NCBI GenBank assembly: GCA_944388015.1
Contig: CALXHD010000004.1
Span: forward strand, 1-32,005
Length of the DNA: 32,005 bases
Direction of reading: 5' to 3'
From: an uncultured Clostridia bacterium
Lineage (GTDB): Bacteria > Bacillota > Clostridia > TANB77 > CAG-508
This document shows, one piece after another, positions 1 through 7,525 of the stretch. The position numbers and the translations under genes were made by a program. The stretch's first letter is position 1; each line of letters begins with the position of its first letter. The notes under the pieces are model-generated. The model made no database searches. It was given only the letters and a program-made list of their open reading frames with translations, and was not told the origin of the DNA.

Positions 1-779
1 GCTCTTTCAATTGCAAGCAAACTACGCATTACACTATATTTTTCAATTCTTTCATTTACCTTACTTTTCTTTCTAATTCCTGCAGTGTCTATTAAAATAT
101 ATTTACCTTTATCATTTTCAAAATAACTATCTATTGCATCTCTTGTGGTTCCTGCAATATCACTTACAATTGTTCTATTTTCTCCCAAGATTTTATTTAT
201 TAATGAAGACTTCCCAACATTTGGTTTTCCTATAACAGCTACTCTTATATAATCCTCATCTTCTTCATCACTATCTTTTGGTGGCAAATGTTCATAGACA
301 GCATCTAGTACATCTCCTATTCCTATCGCATTTGTTGAAGATATTGCATGAGGTTCTCCTATTCCTAAATTATAAAATTCATAAATATTTTCTTTATCTT
401 TTTCATAATTATCTGCTTTGTTACAAACTAAAACAATTGGTTTATTTGATTTTCTAAGCATCAATGTTATTTCATGATCTGCTGAAGTTACACCTTGTCT
501 TATATCTGTTAAAAAAATTATTACATCTGCAACTTCAATTGCTAGATTTGCTTGTTCTCTCATTTGGGATAATATTATATCTTCTGATTCAGGCTCGATT
601 CCTCCTGTATCTATCAATGTAAAGTTTCTGCCTCTCCAGTTTGTCTCTGCATATACTCTGTCTCTTGTTACACCAGGTGTGTCTTCCACTATTGATATTC
701 TATTCCCTGCTAAATAATTAAAAAATGTGGATTTTCCAACATTTGGTCTTCCTATTATTGCGACTATTGGTTTAGACAT
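1..779 (-). CDS. der: Ribosome-assembly GTPase Der (EngA), 3' part cut by window edge
   Basis: Der is a double-GTPase needed for maturation of the 50S subunit. About 259 codons are visible. Both G domains can be read: the first begins at the N-terminus with the P-loop GRPNVGKST followed by [12 protein letters not shown] and NKAD, and the second has [16 protein letters not shown] and DTAGIRKK. The linker is acidic (DSDEEDED). The end of the second G domain and the KH-like domain lie outside the window. The ATG at 777-779 has a good GGAGG Shine-Dalgarno about six bases upstream, which fixes the start. It lies downstream of rpmE on the same strand, about 110 bases apart. The family assignment is secure. 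Confidence 0.96.
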   Translation of the reverse strand, partial: MSKPIVAIIGRPNVGKSTFFNYLAGNRISIVEDTPGVTRDRVYAETNWRGRNFTLIDTGGIEPESEDIILSQMREQANLAIEVADVIIFLTDIRQGVTSADHEITLMLRKSNKPIVLVCNKADNYEKDKENIYEFYNLGIGEPHAISSTNAIGIGDVLDAVYEHLPPKDSDEEDEDYIRVAVIGKPNVGKSSLINKILGENRTIVSDIAGTTRDAIDSYFENDKGKYILIDTAGIRKKSKVNERIEKYSVMRSLLAIER

Positions 780-823
780 GTTTTTCCTCCATTCTTTTTT
801 GATCATTTTCCAAATTATATATC

Positions 824-852
824 AAAACAAAAAAGAAGTCAATTATTTTGAC
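824..852 (-). terminator. Weak intrinsic terminator after rpmE
   Basis: On the minus strand GTCAA and TTGAC form a 5-bp stem around a 5-base loop, followed by a T-rich run (TTCTTTTTTGTTTT). It lies between rpmE and der. The stem is short, so termination is probably partial. Confidence 0.4.
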
Positions 853-892
853 CCCTCTAATTCTTGATTTACTATGCATATTTATATAAGAT

Positions 893-1096
893 TTATGCAA
901 GTCCATATTTTTTCTTAAATTTATCTGCTCTTCCGCCAGCTGTTTCTTGTCTTAAATTTCCTGTCCAAAATGGGTGACATTTTGAGCAAATATCTACTTT
1001 TATATCTTTTTTTGTTGAGCCTACTTCTAATATATTTCCGCATGCACATGTTATTGTTGTTTGTTTATTGTAATTTGGATGTATTCCTTCTTTCAC
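893..1096 (-). CDS. rpmE: 50S ribosomal protein L31 (zinc-binding type)
   Basis: Small 67-residue ribosomal protein of the large subunit. It starts MKEGIHPNY, as is typical of the family, and carries the zinc-ligand set of the cysteine-containing (C+) form: Cys17 and Cys19 in CACGN, then Cys37 and Cys40 in CSKCHPF. The C-terminal [14 protein letters not shown] is also characteristic. The ATG has a GAGGTGA Shine-Dalgarno. It appears to have its own sigma-A-type promoter (1140-1168). Both CGG trinucleotides inside it are out of frame (GGC GGA and TGC GGA), and the gene is intact. Confidence 0.97.
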   Translation of the reverse strand: MKEGIHPNYNKQTTITCACGNILEVGSTKKDIKVDICSKCHPFWTGNLRQETAGGRADKFKKKYGLA

Positions 1097-1139
1097 ATTA
1101 ATTCACCTCTTTTTCCTTTTTTTAACTAGTCTGTTTTTT

Positions 1140-1168
1140 ATAATAACATATTTTTACTTGTTTTTCAA
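1140..1168 (-). promoter_or_regulatory. Sigma-A-type promoter for rpmE
   Basis: On the minus strand: TTGAAA (1163-1168), 17-base spacer, TATTAT (1140-1145), about 45 bases before the rpmE start codon. Confidence 0.5.
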
Positions 1169-1177
1169 GTATATATT

Positions 1178-1345
1178 TTAATTTTTTTCATTTTCACTAT
1201 TTTCATCATGTTGAATTGCATATATAGCAGAATATATCATCTCTTTATTTAATGATAATTTATTTACGAGTTTACCCATTATATTAAATACACATGCAAT
1301 AATTAATATTAATAAACCTATTTTTTTCCAATATTTTGCTAACAT
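1178..1345 (-). CDS. Small single-pass membrane protein of unknown function
   Basis: A 55-residue protein that I do not recognise. It has a lysine-rich start (MLAKYWKK), one hydrophobic segment at about residues 9-24 (IGLLILIIACVFNIMG) and a polar tail rich in Asn, Glu and Asp. I chose the ATG at 1343-1345, which follows a purine-rich GGGAAGTGAG. An in-frame TTG at 1366 would add seven residues but has no Shine-Dalgarno. It lies about 60 bases downstream of the nucleoside kinase gene on the same strand and may be co-transcribed with it. It is real on the basis of start signal, membrane segment and spacing, but its function is unknown. Confidence 0.5.
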   Translation of the reverse strand: MLAKYWKKIGLLILIIACVFNIMGKLVNKLSLNKEMIYSAIYAIQHDENSENEKN

Positions 1346-1404
1346 ATGCTCACTTCCCTTTTTCAACTATCACTTTAATATTATACATTTTTTTTAGTAA
1401 ATTG

Positions 1405-3045
1405 TCAATATTTAAAATCTCCTCCTCCTAAAAATTCTTTTATTAAAGAATTACCAGGGATTTGCTCATTTGGTATTGGTTCAAAATACTTTAGTGTTTC
1501 TAGCAATCTCTTTGCTTCTGCATATTCTTTTTCTGTGTTTTTTATTGCTTTTAGTAATGGCTCTGCTGTTGATTTTAGAGCATTTAATTCATATATTAAT
1601 GATGTATTAAACATTTTGTCTGCTTCTTCTTGGTATGGGAAAATGTTTCTTTCCTCTCCATCATTTACTTTATGCCATGTACTTAGTGTATGTTTTGCAG
1701 AATACCCTCTAAATTGATAGTCTCTTACTATTCTTCTAATTAGTCTTGTATCTGTTGTAGATATTCGATTATATCTATCCATATTTAAAACCGTTAATGC
1801 ACTTATATAAATTTTATATTTTTCTTCTTTAGAAATTTGGCTTGTTAATTTATCATTTAAACAGTGTATACCTTCTATAACTAGAACCTCATTTTCTTTT
1901 AGTTTTAATTTATCTCCTAAATATCTTTTTGTTCCAACATGAAAGTCAAATTTTGGAATTTCCACTTCTTCTCCATTTAAAAATTGTACTAAATGTTTAT
2001 TAAATAGTTTTAAGTCTATTGCTTCTATATTTTCAAAATCGTAATCTCCATTACTATCTCTTGGAGTATCTTGTCTTTCTACAAAATAGTTATCAACAGA
2101 GATTGTTACAGGTTTTATTCCGTTTAACTGAAGTTGTATGCCTAGCCTTTGAGCAAAAGTTGTTTTACCTGATGAAGATGGACCTGCAATTAATATCATT
2201 TTTATGTTTTTCTTTTTTGTTATATCATCTGCAATCATTGCAATCTTTTTTTCATGCAGTGCTTCAGCAAGCATAATGACTTCTTTCATTCTATTTTCTT
2301 TTATTGCCATATTTAGTTTATATACAGTATCCATATTTAATATTTTATGTATTCTTTCAAATTCTTCTAATGCCCAAGATAATTTTTTTGTAGGTTTGAA
2401 TGGTTGTATTTTACTTGGATCTTTTGAGCTTGGATATCTTATTAAAAATCCATCACAATATTTTTCAATTTCAAATTTTTCTATTATTCCTGTTTTATTT
2501 GCTAGTGTTCCATAACAATAATTATAATAATCTTCACAATAATACATATATATTTTTTCATTATCTTTTAAGTCATATTGTAATCTGCCTTTTGATGTAT
2601 CTGTTTTTTCATAAAATTCTTTTGCTTGTGCTCTTGTCATTGTAACTTTTTTTATTTTTAAATCTTTTTTTACTATATTTTCTATTTCTTCTGATAGCTT
2701 CTTCATGAATTCTTGTGTTACCTTCATATCTTCTAAAGTACAGAACATGGCATTTCCTAATTGATATTCTACTGTAAGTTTTTGTTTTGGATATAACTTT
2801 TCAAAAGCTTTTCCCATAATATATACCAGTGTTCTTACATATATCTTCATACCTTCTCTTGAATGAACATCTATTAGCTCTACTGTGCCATCATCTTCTA
2901 TTTCATATTCTAGATTTTGATATTCATTATTATATATACATCCTACAACAGTGTATTTACTTTCTTTGATTTCCTTTGCTAATAAGTCTTTAACTTTAGT
3001 ATTTTCTTTTAAATATAATTCTTTTCCTTCATATATAATTTTCAT
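1405..3045 (-). CDS. Nucleoside kinase with ThrRS-like N-terminal domains (uridine kinase family)
   Basis: A 546-residue protein with three parts. An N-terminal TGS-like fold covers about residues 1-65. A region related to the second additional domain of threonyl-tRNA synthetase follows. A uridine-kinase/phosphoribulokinase-type P-loop kinase makes up the C-terminal half. The Walker A motif GPSSSGKTT, then SVDNYF, PKFDFHVGTKRY and VLVIEGIHCLN match that superfamily. This architecture is common in Clostridia and Thermotogae. The expected activity is NTP-dependent phosphorylation of a nucleoside in the cytoplasm; the exact substrate cannot be read from sequence. The ATG has a perfect AGGAGG Shine-Dalgarno, and a clear sigma-A-type promoter lies just upstream. 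It is intact, and its CGG trinucleotides are out of frame. Confidence 0.85.
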   Translation of the reverse strand: MKIIYEGKELYLKENTKVKDLLAKEIKESKYTVVGCIYNNEYQNLEYEIEDDGTVELIDVHSREGMKIYVRTLVYIMGKAFEKLYPKQKLTVEYQLGNAMFCTLEDMKVTQEFMKKLSEEIENIVKKDLKIKKVTMTRAQAKEFYEKTDTSKGRLQYDLKDNEKIYMYYCEDYYNYCYGTLANKTGIIEKFEIEKYCDGFLIRYPSSKDPSKIQPFKPTKKLSWALEEFERIHKILNMDTVYKLNMAIKENRMKEVIMLAEALHEKKIAMIADDITKKKNIKMILIAGPSSSGKTTFAQRLGIQLQLNGIKPVTISVDNYFVERQDTPRDSNGDYDFENIEAIDLKLFNKHLVQFLNGEEVEIPKFDFHVGTKRYLGDKLKLKENEVLVIEGIHCLNDKLTSQISKEEKYKIYISALTVLNMDRYNRISTTDTRLIRRIVRDYQFRGYSAKHTLSTWHKVNDGEERNIFPYQEEADKMFNTSLIYELNALKSTAEPLLKAIKNTEKEYAEAKRLLETLKYFEPIPNEQIPGNSLIKEFLGGGDFKY

Positions 3046-3074
3046 ATGTTCCTCCTTTGTTAAACTGTAATAAT

Positions 3075-3103
3075 ATTTTATCTTAGTTAATAAAATAAGT
3101 CAA
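3075..3103 (-). promoter_or_regulatory. Sigma-A-type promoter for the nucleoside kinase gene
   Basis: On the minus strand: TTGACT (3098-3103), exactly 17 bases, TAAAAT (3075-3080), about 30 bases before the start codon. Confidence 0.7.
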
Positions 3104-3175
3104 GATTGTTTTTTTATCTAAAATATTGATATTATACGAAAATCTTTGATTTCTCCTATAATAGATTTTTAATAG

Positions 3176-3225
3176 ATAAAAAGACGATTCTAAATGGTAT
3201 AATAAGCTACCAAACAGAAACGTCT
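3176..3225 (-). terminator. Intrinsic terminator after spoIIQ
   Basis: A long imperfect hairpin read on the minus strand. Outer arms AGACG/CGTCT and inner arms AGA/TCT and GGTA/TACC are followed by TTTTTAT. It lies just after the spoIIQ stop codon and ends the spoIIA-sigF-spoIID-spoIIQ block. Confidence 0.65.
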
Positions 3226-3240
3226 AAAATCGCATAAATT

Positions 3241-4110
3241 TTAATTGTTTATATATATACTAGGATCTACTTGGATACTATCTTTAAGTATTTCAAAATG
3301 TAGATGTGGTTCATCTGCACTTTCAAATACTGCTGTATTTCCAACTGTTCCAAGGCTTTGCCCTTTTTCTACTTTTTCATTTTCTACTACAAATTCTGAT
3401 GTAAGTAAATTAGAATAAACTGTTTCAAATCCATTTTCGTGTTCAACTACAATTGTTAAACCATACCTAGGATCATTTTTTATACTTTTTACAGTTCCTG
3501 CTTCTGCTGATTTTACGACAGTTGTTTTGTCTGCTTTTATATCGATTCCTGTATGAACAGTCCATTCTTGTAATGTTTCTGAAAATATAAGATTATCTTT
3601 GGCAAATTCTTTTACAATTTCTCCTTCTACTGGCTTTTGGAAACTTAGTTCTACTGTTTTTGTTTCTTCTTTGGTAGTATTAGTTTGTTTTTCTATTTCG
3701 TTTGTTTTTGATGTTTCATTTGCATTTGTTGTTATTGTGTTTGAATTAGAAGTGTTTTCAGTTTTAGTTTTGTTGTTTTCTGTATTTTTTGTTGTATTAT
3801 TTGTATTATTATTTGAGTTAGTATTAGTACTTGTATTTGTAACTGTATTTCCTATTTCATTTTTAGCTTCATTTACTGATTTACCTATATCTATACTTGC
3901 TTCTTCTGAATCAGATTCATTTGATGAATTTGTTAAACTTGCCATTTGTTCACTGCTTAATGAACCTTGTTTTTCCTCGTTTTCTAAACTTGCACTATAG
4001 ATAAATATTGCAATTACTATAACTGCTAAAACTCCAACCGCAATTGCCAAATATTTTATAATTTTATTTCCAGTCTCTTCATTAAATTTGTTTCTTGAAT
4101 CTCTTATCAT
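3241..4110 (-). CDS. spoIIQ: SpoIIQ-like forespore membrane protein with LytM (M23) domain
   Basis: A 289-residue membrane-anchored M23-family protein. It has one transmembrane segment at about residues 19-39, a long Asn/Thr/Ser/Glu-rich linker and a C-terminal LytM domain. SpoIIQ sits in the forespore membrane and binds SpoIIIAH across the intermembrane space; spoIIIAH is also in this window. Both zinc-ligand motifs are present: HTGID (His186, Asp190) and HLH (His269, His271). The domain may therefore be catalytically competent, unlike the Bacillus subtilis protein. I chose the ATG at 4108-4110 for its strong GGAGG; an ATG at 4143 lacks a ribosome site and would fall inside the promoter. A sigma-F-type promoter precedes it, as expected for spoIIQ. 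Confidence 0.85.
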   Translation of the reverse strand: MIRDSRNKFNEETGNKIIKYLAIAVGVLAVIVIAIFIYSASLENEEKQGSLSSEQMASLTNSSNESDSEEASIDIGKSVNEAKNEIGNTVTNTSTNTNSNNNTNNTTKNTENNKTKTENTSNSNTITTNANETSKTNEIEKQTNTTKEETKTVELSFQKPVEGEIVKEFAKDNLIFSETLQEWTVHTGIDIKADKTTVVKSAEAGTVKSIKNDPRYGLTIVVEHENGFETVYSNLLTSEFVVENEKVEKGQSLGTVGNTAVFESADEPHLHFEILKDSIQVDPSIYINN

Positions 4111-4141
4111 AATTTTCCTCCTTAATAATAATGTTATTACC

Positions 4142-4169
4142 ATTATTTCCGTTTTAAGGAAATTTATAC
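4142..4169 (-). promoter_or_regulatory. Sigma-F-type promoter for spoIIQ
   Basis: On the minus strand: GTATA (4165-4169), 14-base spacer, GGAAATAAT (4142-4150). This fits the published sigma-F pattern GYATA and GGnnAnAMT. It ends about 32 bases before the spoIIQ start, giving a short leader. Confidence 0.6.
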
Positions 4170-4184
4170 ATAAGAAATTTAATT

Positions 4185-5175
4185 CTAAGTCAAATTTGTA
4201 ATCTCTACATTTGCATAAAAATGATGTATTATATCTTCATAACTTTTTCCCTGTTTTGCTAAACTATCTGCACCTGTTTGACTCATACCAACTCCATGTC
4301 CATATCCTTTTACTTTAAAAGTAATTTTTCCATCTTGTTTTATAATTTCAAAATTAGTAGATCTAAGTCCAAAAATGCTTCTAGTTTCTACTCCTGATAA
4401 ATTATGATTTCCAAATTTTATTGTTTTTACCCTATTACTTTCTGTATATTCTAATATTTTAATATCATCTGTCTCAAAATTTATGCTTATATCTGAATAT
4501 TTTTCCTTTAATTTATTTAAAACTTCATCATATGTTAATGTAACTTCAGATGCATATTGACTATATCCATCTTCTCCGAGCAGTTTCTACTACTTGTAGA
4601 TATGGAAAATTTGTTCCTCCCCATACATTTATTGGTATTTCAGTAGTTCCACCACTATTAGAATGAAAAAAGGCATTTATTGGTTTATTATCATATGTAA
4701 TTATTTTATCTACTGTTTCTCTTACAGCTGTTTCTATTTTTCGCCAGTTTTCCTCTCTTTTGCTTTCTTCCCATTTGGCTAATCTGTCTTCTTTAGAAAT
4801 CCATGCTTGGCAACAACTACTTTTATCACATATATCTGCATTATCATGTTTTTTATTTTGCACTTTATATATTGTGTATGTTCTTGCTACAGTCGCTTGT
4901 GCTTTTAGAGCTTCTAGTTCAAAATCTGCTGGCATCTCTGCTGATACAACATTACATAAATATTCTTCCAGGTTTACTTCTTCTACTTCTCCTGTATCTT
5001 GATGTAATAATTTTATTTTGGAATATTGTGTATTTGAGCCTTGTATTGGTTGTTCTTGAATTTCTGTTTCTGTTTGTTCGGTTGTAGTTATTGTTTTTGT
5101 TGTTTTTGTAAAAATTGCAGGTAAAATAAAGCAGATGCTTATAAGTGCAATAATATAAACTAAAATTTTTTTCAT
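4185..5175 (-). CDS. spoIID: SpoIID (sporulation lytic transglycosylase), interrupted by a +1 shift at CGG
   Basis: SpoIID cuts peptidoglycan glycan strands during forespore engulfment. The first frame runs from ATG 5175 to a stop at 4561. It includes the membrane anchor MKKILVYIIALISICF and the conserved EEYLCNVVSAEMP, ALKAQATVARTY and FFHSNSGGTTE. The rest of the family sequence continues in the +1 frame to TAG at 4185, including GYGHGVGMSQTGA. The junction reads GAA ACT GCT CGG AGA; dropping the C of CGG gives ETAGEDGYSQY, matching the family. The joined product is about 329 residues, close to the usual length. The start has an AGGAGG site 16 bases after the sigF stop. It is either recoded or damaged; see the findings for why recoding is favoured. 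Confidence 0.9.
4575..4578 (-). other. +1 recoding site CGGA in spoIID
   Basis: In-frame CGG after GCT. Skipping C restores Gly-Glu-Asp (GGA GAA GAT) in the conserved ET-GED stretch. Without the shift, translation stops at TAG after four more codons. Confidence 0.75.
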
Positions 5176-5191
5176 ATAACCTCCTGCTTTT

Positions 5192-5923
5192 TTAGCTGAC
5201 ATCTACTAAAATATTTTTCATTTTTTGTAGTATTTTTTTCTCTGCTCTTGAAACCTGTACTTGACTTACACCTAATATTTTAGCGACTTCACTTTGGGTC
5301 TTTTCTTTAAAAAATCTAAGCATAATTATTTTTCTATCTTTTGGTTCTAACTTACTAATAGCATCTTTTAATGCTATTTTGTTTGTTATTATATCTTCAT
5401 AATTATCTTCAGTTGATATTTTTTCTATTAAAGATATTGATTTTTCTCCTTTTTCAGACTTATATGTGTTATCAATAGATTCTACTGGTCTACTTGCTTC
5501 TAATGCTATTGCTATGTCTTCTTTTGAGATTTTTAATTTTTTTGACAGTTCTTCTATTGTTATATCCTCTTCATTTTTGTTTTTATACTCTTCTTGTAAT
5601 TGTTTTATTCTTACTTGTAACTCTTTAATACTTCTACTTACTTTTATTGCTCCATTATCTCTTATATGTCTTTTTATCTCTCCTAGTACATATGGTACTG
5701 TGTATGTTGAAAGTTTTACATCAAAACTTGTGTCAAATCTTTTTATTGATTTTATAAATCCAACACATCCTATTTGATATAAATCTTCTAATTCAAAGCC
5801 TCTTCCACTAAATCTTTTTACTATACTCCATATTAATCCACTATTTTGTCTTATAAGTCTTTCCATTTCAAACTTATCGCCTTCTTGGGCTTTTTTTATA
5901 GAATTATTATCGTTTTCAAACAT
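5192..5923 (-). CDS. sigF: RNA polymerase sporulation sigma factor SigF
   Basis: Forespore-specific sigma factor of 243 residues, held inactive by SpoIIAB and released by SpoIIAA. Region 2 is clear: GLIWSIVKRFSGRG, then EDLYQIGCVGFIKSIKRFD, followed by STYTVPYVLGEIKRHIRD. Region 3 contains VSRSIKEL. Region 4 shows SKLEPKDRKIIMLRFF and a helix-turn-helix, TQSEVAKILGVSQVQVSR. Its place directly after spoIIAA and spoIIAB, and the IRDNG...KVSRS sequence typical of SigF/SigG, separate it from SigE. The ATG has a GAGGA site. It is followed by spoIID after 16 bases. Confidence 0.95.
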   Translation of the reverse strand: MFENDNNSIKKAQEGDKFEMERLIRQNSGLIWSIVKRFSGRGFELEDLYQIGCVGFIKSIKRFDTSFDVKLSTYTVPYVLGEIKRHIRDNGAIKVSRSIKELQVRIKQLQEEYKNKNEEDITIEELSKKLKISKEDIAIALEASRPVESIDNTYKSEKGEKSISLIEKISTEDNYEDIITNKIALKDAISKLEPKDRKIIMLRFFKEKTQSEVAKILGVSQVQVSRAEKKILQKMKNILVDVS

Positions 5924-5973
5924 ATTTTTATCCTCTGTTTTGTATTTAAATTAATATGTGTTTTTTCACATTT

Positions 5974-6453
5974 TTATGTATTTAAAATTGTATATGTGTC
6001 CTCTTCACTTTCTTTTTTTTCATGGCTTTTTATTTTTTTACTCATAGTTATTTTTGTTCCTAATCCTACAATTGATTCAATATTTACTGAGTCCATAAAG
6101 CTTTCCATTATTGTAAATCCCATTCCTGATCTTTCTAAATTTGGCTTTGTTGTATATAATGGTTCTTTTGCTATTTCTATATTCTCTATTCCTTTTCCAT
6201 TATCTGATATTTCTATTATTATTTCTTTTTCTTTTAATTTTGCATATATTTTTACAATACCGATTCTGTTTTCATATCCATGTATTATACAATTTGTAAC
6301 AGCTTCTGAAACTGCTGTTTTGATATCTGCTAATTCTTCTATTGTAGGGTCTAATTGTGAAGCAAATGCTGCGACTGTTAGTCTTGCAAATGCCTCATTA
6401 CTTGATTTACTTAGAAATTCTAGTCTCATTTCATTTTCAACTTGTTCTTTCAT
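5974..6453 (-). CDS. spoIIAB: Anti-sigma F factor and serine kinase SpoIIAB
   Basis: A 159-residue GHKL-type ATPase that binds SigF and phosphorylates SpoIIAA. The ATP-binding boxes are visible: N box [12 protein letters not shown]1 box DNGKGI and G2 box GMGFTIM. The start [24 protein letters not shown] is typical. The C-terminus is slightly longer than in Bacillus and is rich in Lys and Glu. It lies between spoIIAA and sigF with short gaps of about 50 bases, consistent with one transcript. A GGAAC site lies about ten bases before the ATG. Confidence 0.95.
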   Translation of the reverse strand: MKEQVENEMRLEFLSKSSNEAFARLTVAAFASQLDPTIEELADIKTAVSEAVTNCIIHGYENRIGIVKIYAKLKEKEIIIEISDNGKGIENIEIAKEPLYTTKPNLERSGMGFTIMESFMDSVNIESIVGLGTKITMSKKIKSHEKKESEEDTYTILNT

Positions 6454-6506
6454 AATTTTTTTGTTCCTTTTTTTGTATTTAGATTTTTATGGAATCTATA
6501 AACCAT

Positions 6507-6836
6507 TTAACTTGCTGTACTTTCTTGAAGTGATGTTACTGAAATTAATTTTAATACACCACTCATTTCAAATATTTTTTTTACACTTTGCGTTAAATTT
6601 GCTATTTCTAGTGTTACTCCTAACATGTTTGCAAATTTATACCTTCCTATTAAAAATCCTATTCCTGCACTATCCATGAAAGTGACACTATTAAAATCAA
6701 ATATAACTCTTTTAGGCATATATCTTTCAATTTCATAATCTGCTCTCCTCCTTATCTTTTGTACACTATGGTCATCAATTTCTTCTGATATTTTAAATAC
6801 TAGTAACTTGTCCTTCTCATAAAATTTTGATTCCAT
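6507..6836 (-). CDS. spoIIAA: Anti-sigma F factor antagonist SpoIIAA
   Basis: STAS-domain protein of about 109 residues. In its unphosphorylated form it frees SigF from SpoIIAB. The phospho-acceptor serine lies in FMDSAGIGFLIGRYK, at residue 56 from the chosen start. VKKIFEMSGVLKLI near the C-terminus is typical of the family. Two starts are possible. ATG 6836 has AAGGAAG at normal distance. ATG 6842 would abut the same site directly, so I prefer 6836; using 6842 would put the serine at 58, as in Bacillus. It is the first gene of the spoIIA operon, with Spo0A boxes upstream. Confidence 0.94.
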   Translation of the reverse strand: MESKFYEKDKLLVFKISEEIDDHSVQKIRRRADYEIERYMPKRVIFDFNSVTFMDSAGIGFLIGRYKFANMLGVTLEIANLTQSVKKIFEMSGVLKLISVTSLQESTAS

Positions 6837-6865
6837 ATTCATCTTCCTTTCGTTTTTTCGTTATT

Positions 6866-6894
6866 ATTATATATTCATTTACATTTTTTTCCAA
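6866..6894 (-). promoter_or_regulatory. Probable promoter of the spoIIA operon
   Basis: On the minus strand: TTGGAA (6889-6894), 17 bases, TATAAT (6866-6871), about 30 bases before spoIIAA. A GAAT that could belong to a sigma-H -10 lies inside it, but no sigma-H -35 stands at the right distance. Spo0A boxes lie just upstream, so a Spo0A-activated sigma-A promoter is the simplest reading. Confidence 0.5.
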
Positions 6895-6912
6895 GAGCGA
6901 AACTATAGAAGT

Positions 6913-6941
6913 TTTGTCGAAGTTTGATAAGTTTTCGACAA
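6913..6941. promoter_or_regulatory. Inverted pair of Spo0A boxes before the spoIIA operon
   Basis: TTTGTCGAA on the plus strand (6913-6921) and TTGTCGAAA on the minus strand (6933-6941) both match the 0A-box core TGTCGAA. Their centres are 20 bases apart, about two helical turns, and they lie about 19 bases upstream of the -35 of the spoIIA promoter. This is the expected place for Spo0A activation. Confidence 0.75.
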
Positions 6942-7011
6942 TATTCTATGTTAGAGTTATACGTAAAATTGTGTTTTTCTTATAAATATGTTTTATCTAT
7001 TAGAAATTTTC

Positions 7012-7052
7012 TAACAGATAAAAAAGGAGTAAGTTTTTAACTCACTCCTTTT
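7012..7052 (-). terminator. Intrinsic terminator after the gene at 7068-7445
   Basis: On the minus strand AAAAGGAGT and ACTCCTTTT, extended by AGTT/AACT, form a strong stem followed by TTTTTTAT. It separates the unrecognised gene from the spoIIA promoter. Confidence 0.8.
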
Positions 7053-7074
7053 GGTAAGAGTATACTCTTACCAA
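7051..7074. repeat. Perfect 24-bp palindrome over a stop codon
   Basis: Arms TTGGTAAGAG and CTCTTACCAA around TATA. It covers the TAA stop (7068-7070) of the unrecognised gene and abuts the following terminator. It is followed by a T-run on the plus strand, so it could also stop antisense transcripts, or it could be a protein-binding site. Confidence 0.7.
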
Positions 7075-7445
7075 GTTTTTCCCAAAATTATTTTTTCCGC
7101 TATTATCTCGTGGTCACAAGAACAATCTCCACGATGTGCAGGCATAAATAGGTCTTTATTTATATGGCCTATTCCTAAAGCTTCCCATTGCCCGTCATTT
7201 CTATTTAGGTATAGGAGCCTAACTTCTTTTCCTATAAGTTCACTATTCCTTTTTACCTCTAAAATTTCAAATAGTCTTATGACGGCTGAAGCCTTAGATT
7301 TCATACTTGTTCCATCATTTAACGGATAGTTTTTTTTATATCCGTTTTCAAATTTAATGGTTAGAATAAGCATGTCTCCATTTACTTCTACATATGCCTC
7401 CCGTATTTTGGTGTTTTCCAGCCTACTGTTGTACTTTGTTCTCAT
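7068..7445 (-). CDS. Unrecognised 125-residue protein of atypical codon use
   Basis: I do not recognise this protein. It is soluble, of mixed charge, with no membrane segment, and has a Cys-X-Cys motif near the C-terminus (GDCSCDHE). The ATG has a perfect AGGAGG site, so the start is firm. Its codons (ACC, GCC, GTC, CTG, AGG) are less AT-biased than those of its neighbours, suggesting acquisition. It has its own promoter, an inverted repeat between promoter and start, and a palindrome over its stop. It contains the only in-frame CGG in the window that is not at a frameshift (codon 15, ATA CGG GAG). Skipping that C would reach TAG after four codons. Confidence 0.7.
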   Translation of the reverse strand: MRTKYNSRLENTKIREAYVEVNGDMLILTIKFENGYKKNYPLNDGTSMKSKASAVIRLFEILEVKRNSELIGKEVRLLYLNRNDGQWEALGIGHINKDLFMPAHRGDCSCDHEIIAEKIILGKTW

Positions 7446-7469
7446 TTTTTTCCTCCTGGGATTTTTATT

Positions 7470-7486
7470 TTGGAAACCTGTTCCAA
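7470..7486. promoter_or_regulatory. Operator-like inverted repeat
   Basis: TTGGAA-5-TTCCAA, lying between the promoter (7494-7522) and start codon of the unrecognised gene. This position suits a repressor. The outer bases resemble those of the palindrome at the gene's other end (TTGG...CCAA). Confidence 0.4.
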
Positions 7487-7493
7487 TACTTTT

Positions 7494-7522
7494 ATTTTAA
7501 CATAGTTTTACATAAAATTCAA
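7494..7522 (-). promoter_or_regulatory. Sigma-A-type promoter for the unrecognised gene
   Basis: On the minus strand: TTGAAT (7517-7522), 17 bases, TAAAAT (7494-7499). Confidence 0.55.
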
Positions 7523-7525
7523 GTA

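Noticed and set aside
5846..6679. 277-codon plus-strand open frame opposite sigF and spoIIAB
   Set aside because: It is antisense to well-identified genes, hydrophobic through reverse-strand AT bias, and lacks a credible start signal.
6866..6900. Sigma-H promoter for spoIIA
   Set aside because: A GAAT core is present, but the nearest GGA-type -35 is about four bases too close. TTGGAA-17-TATAAT fits better.
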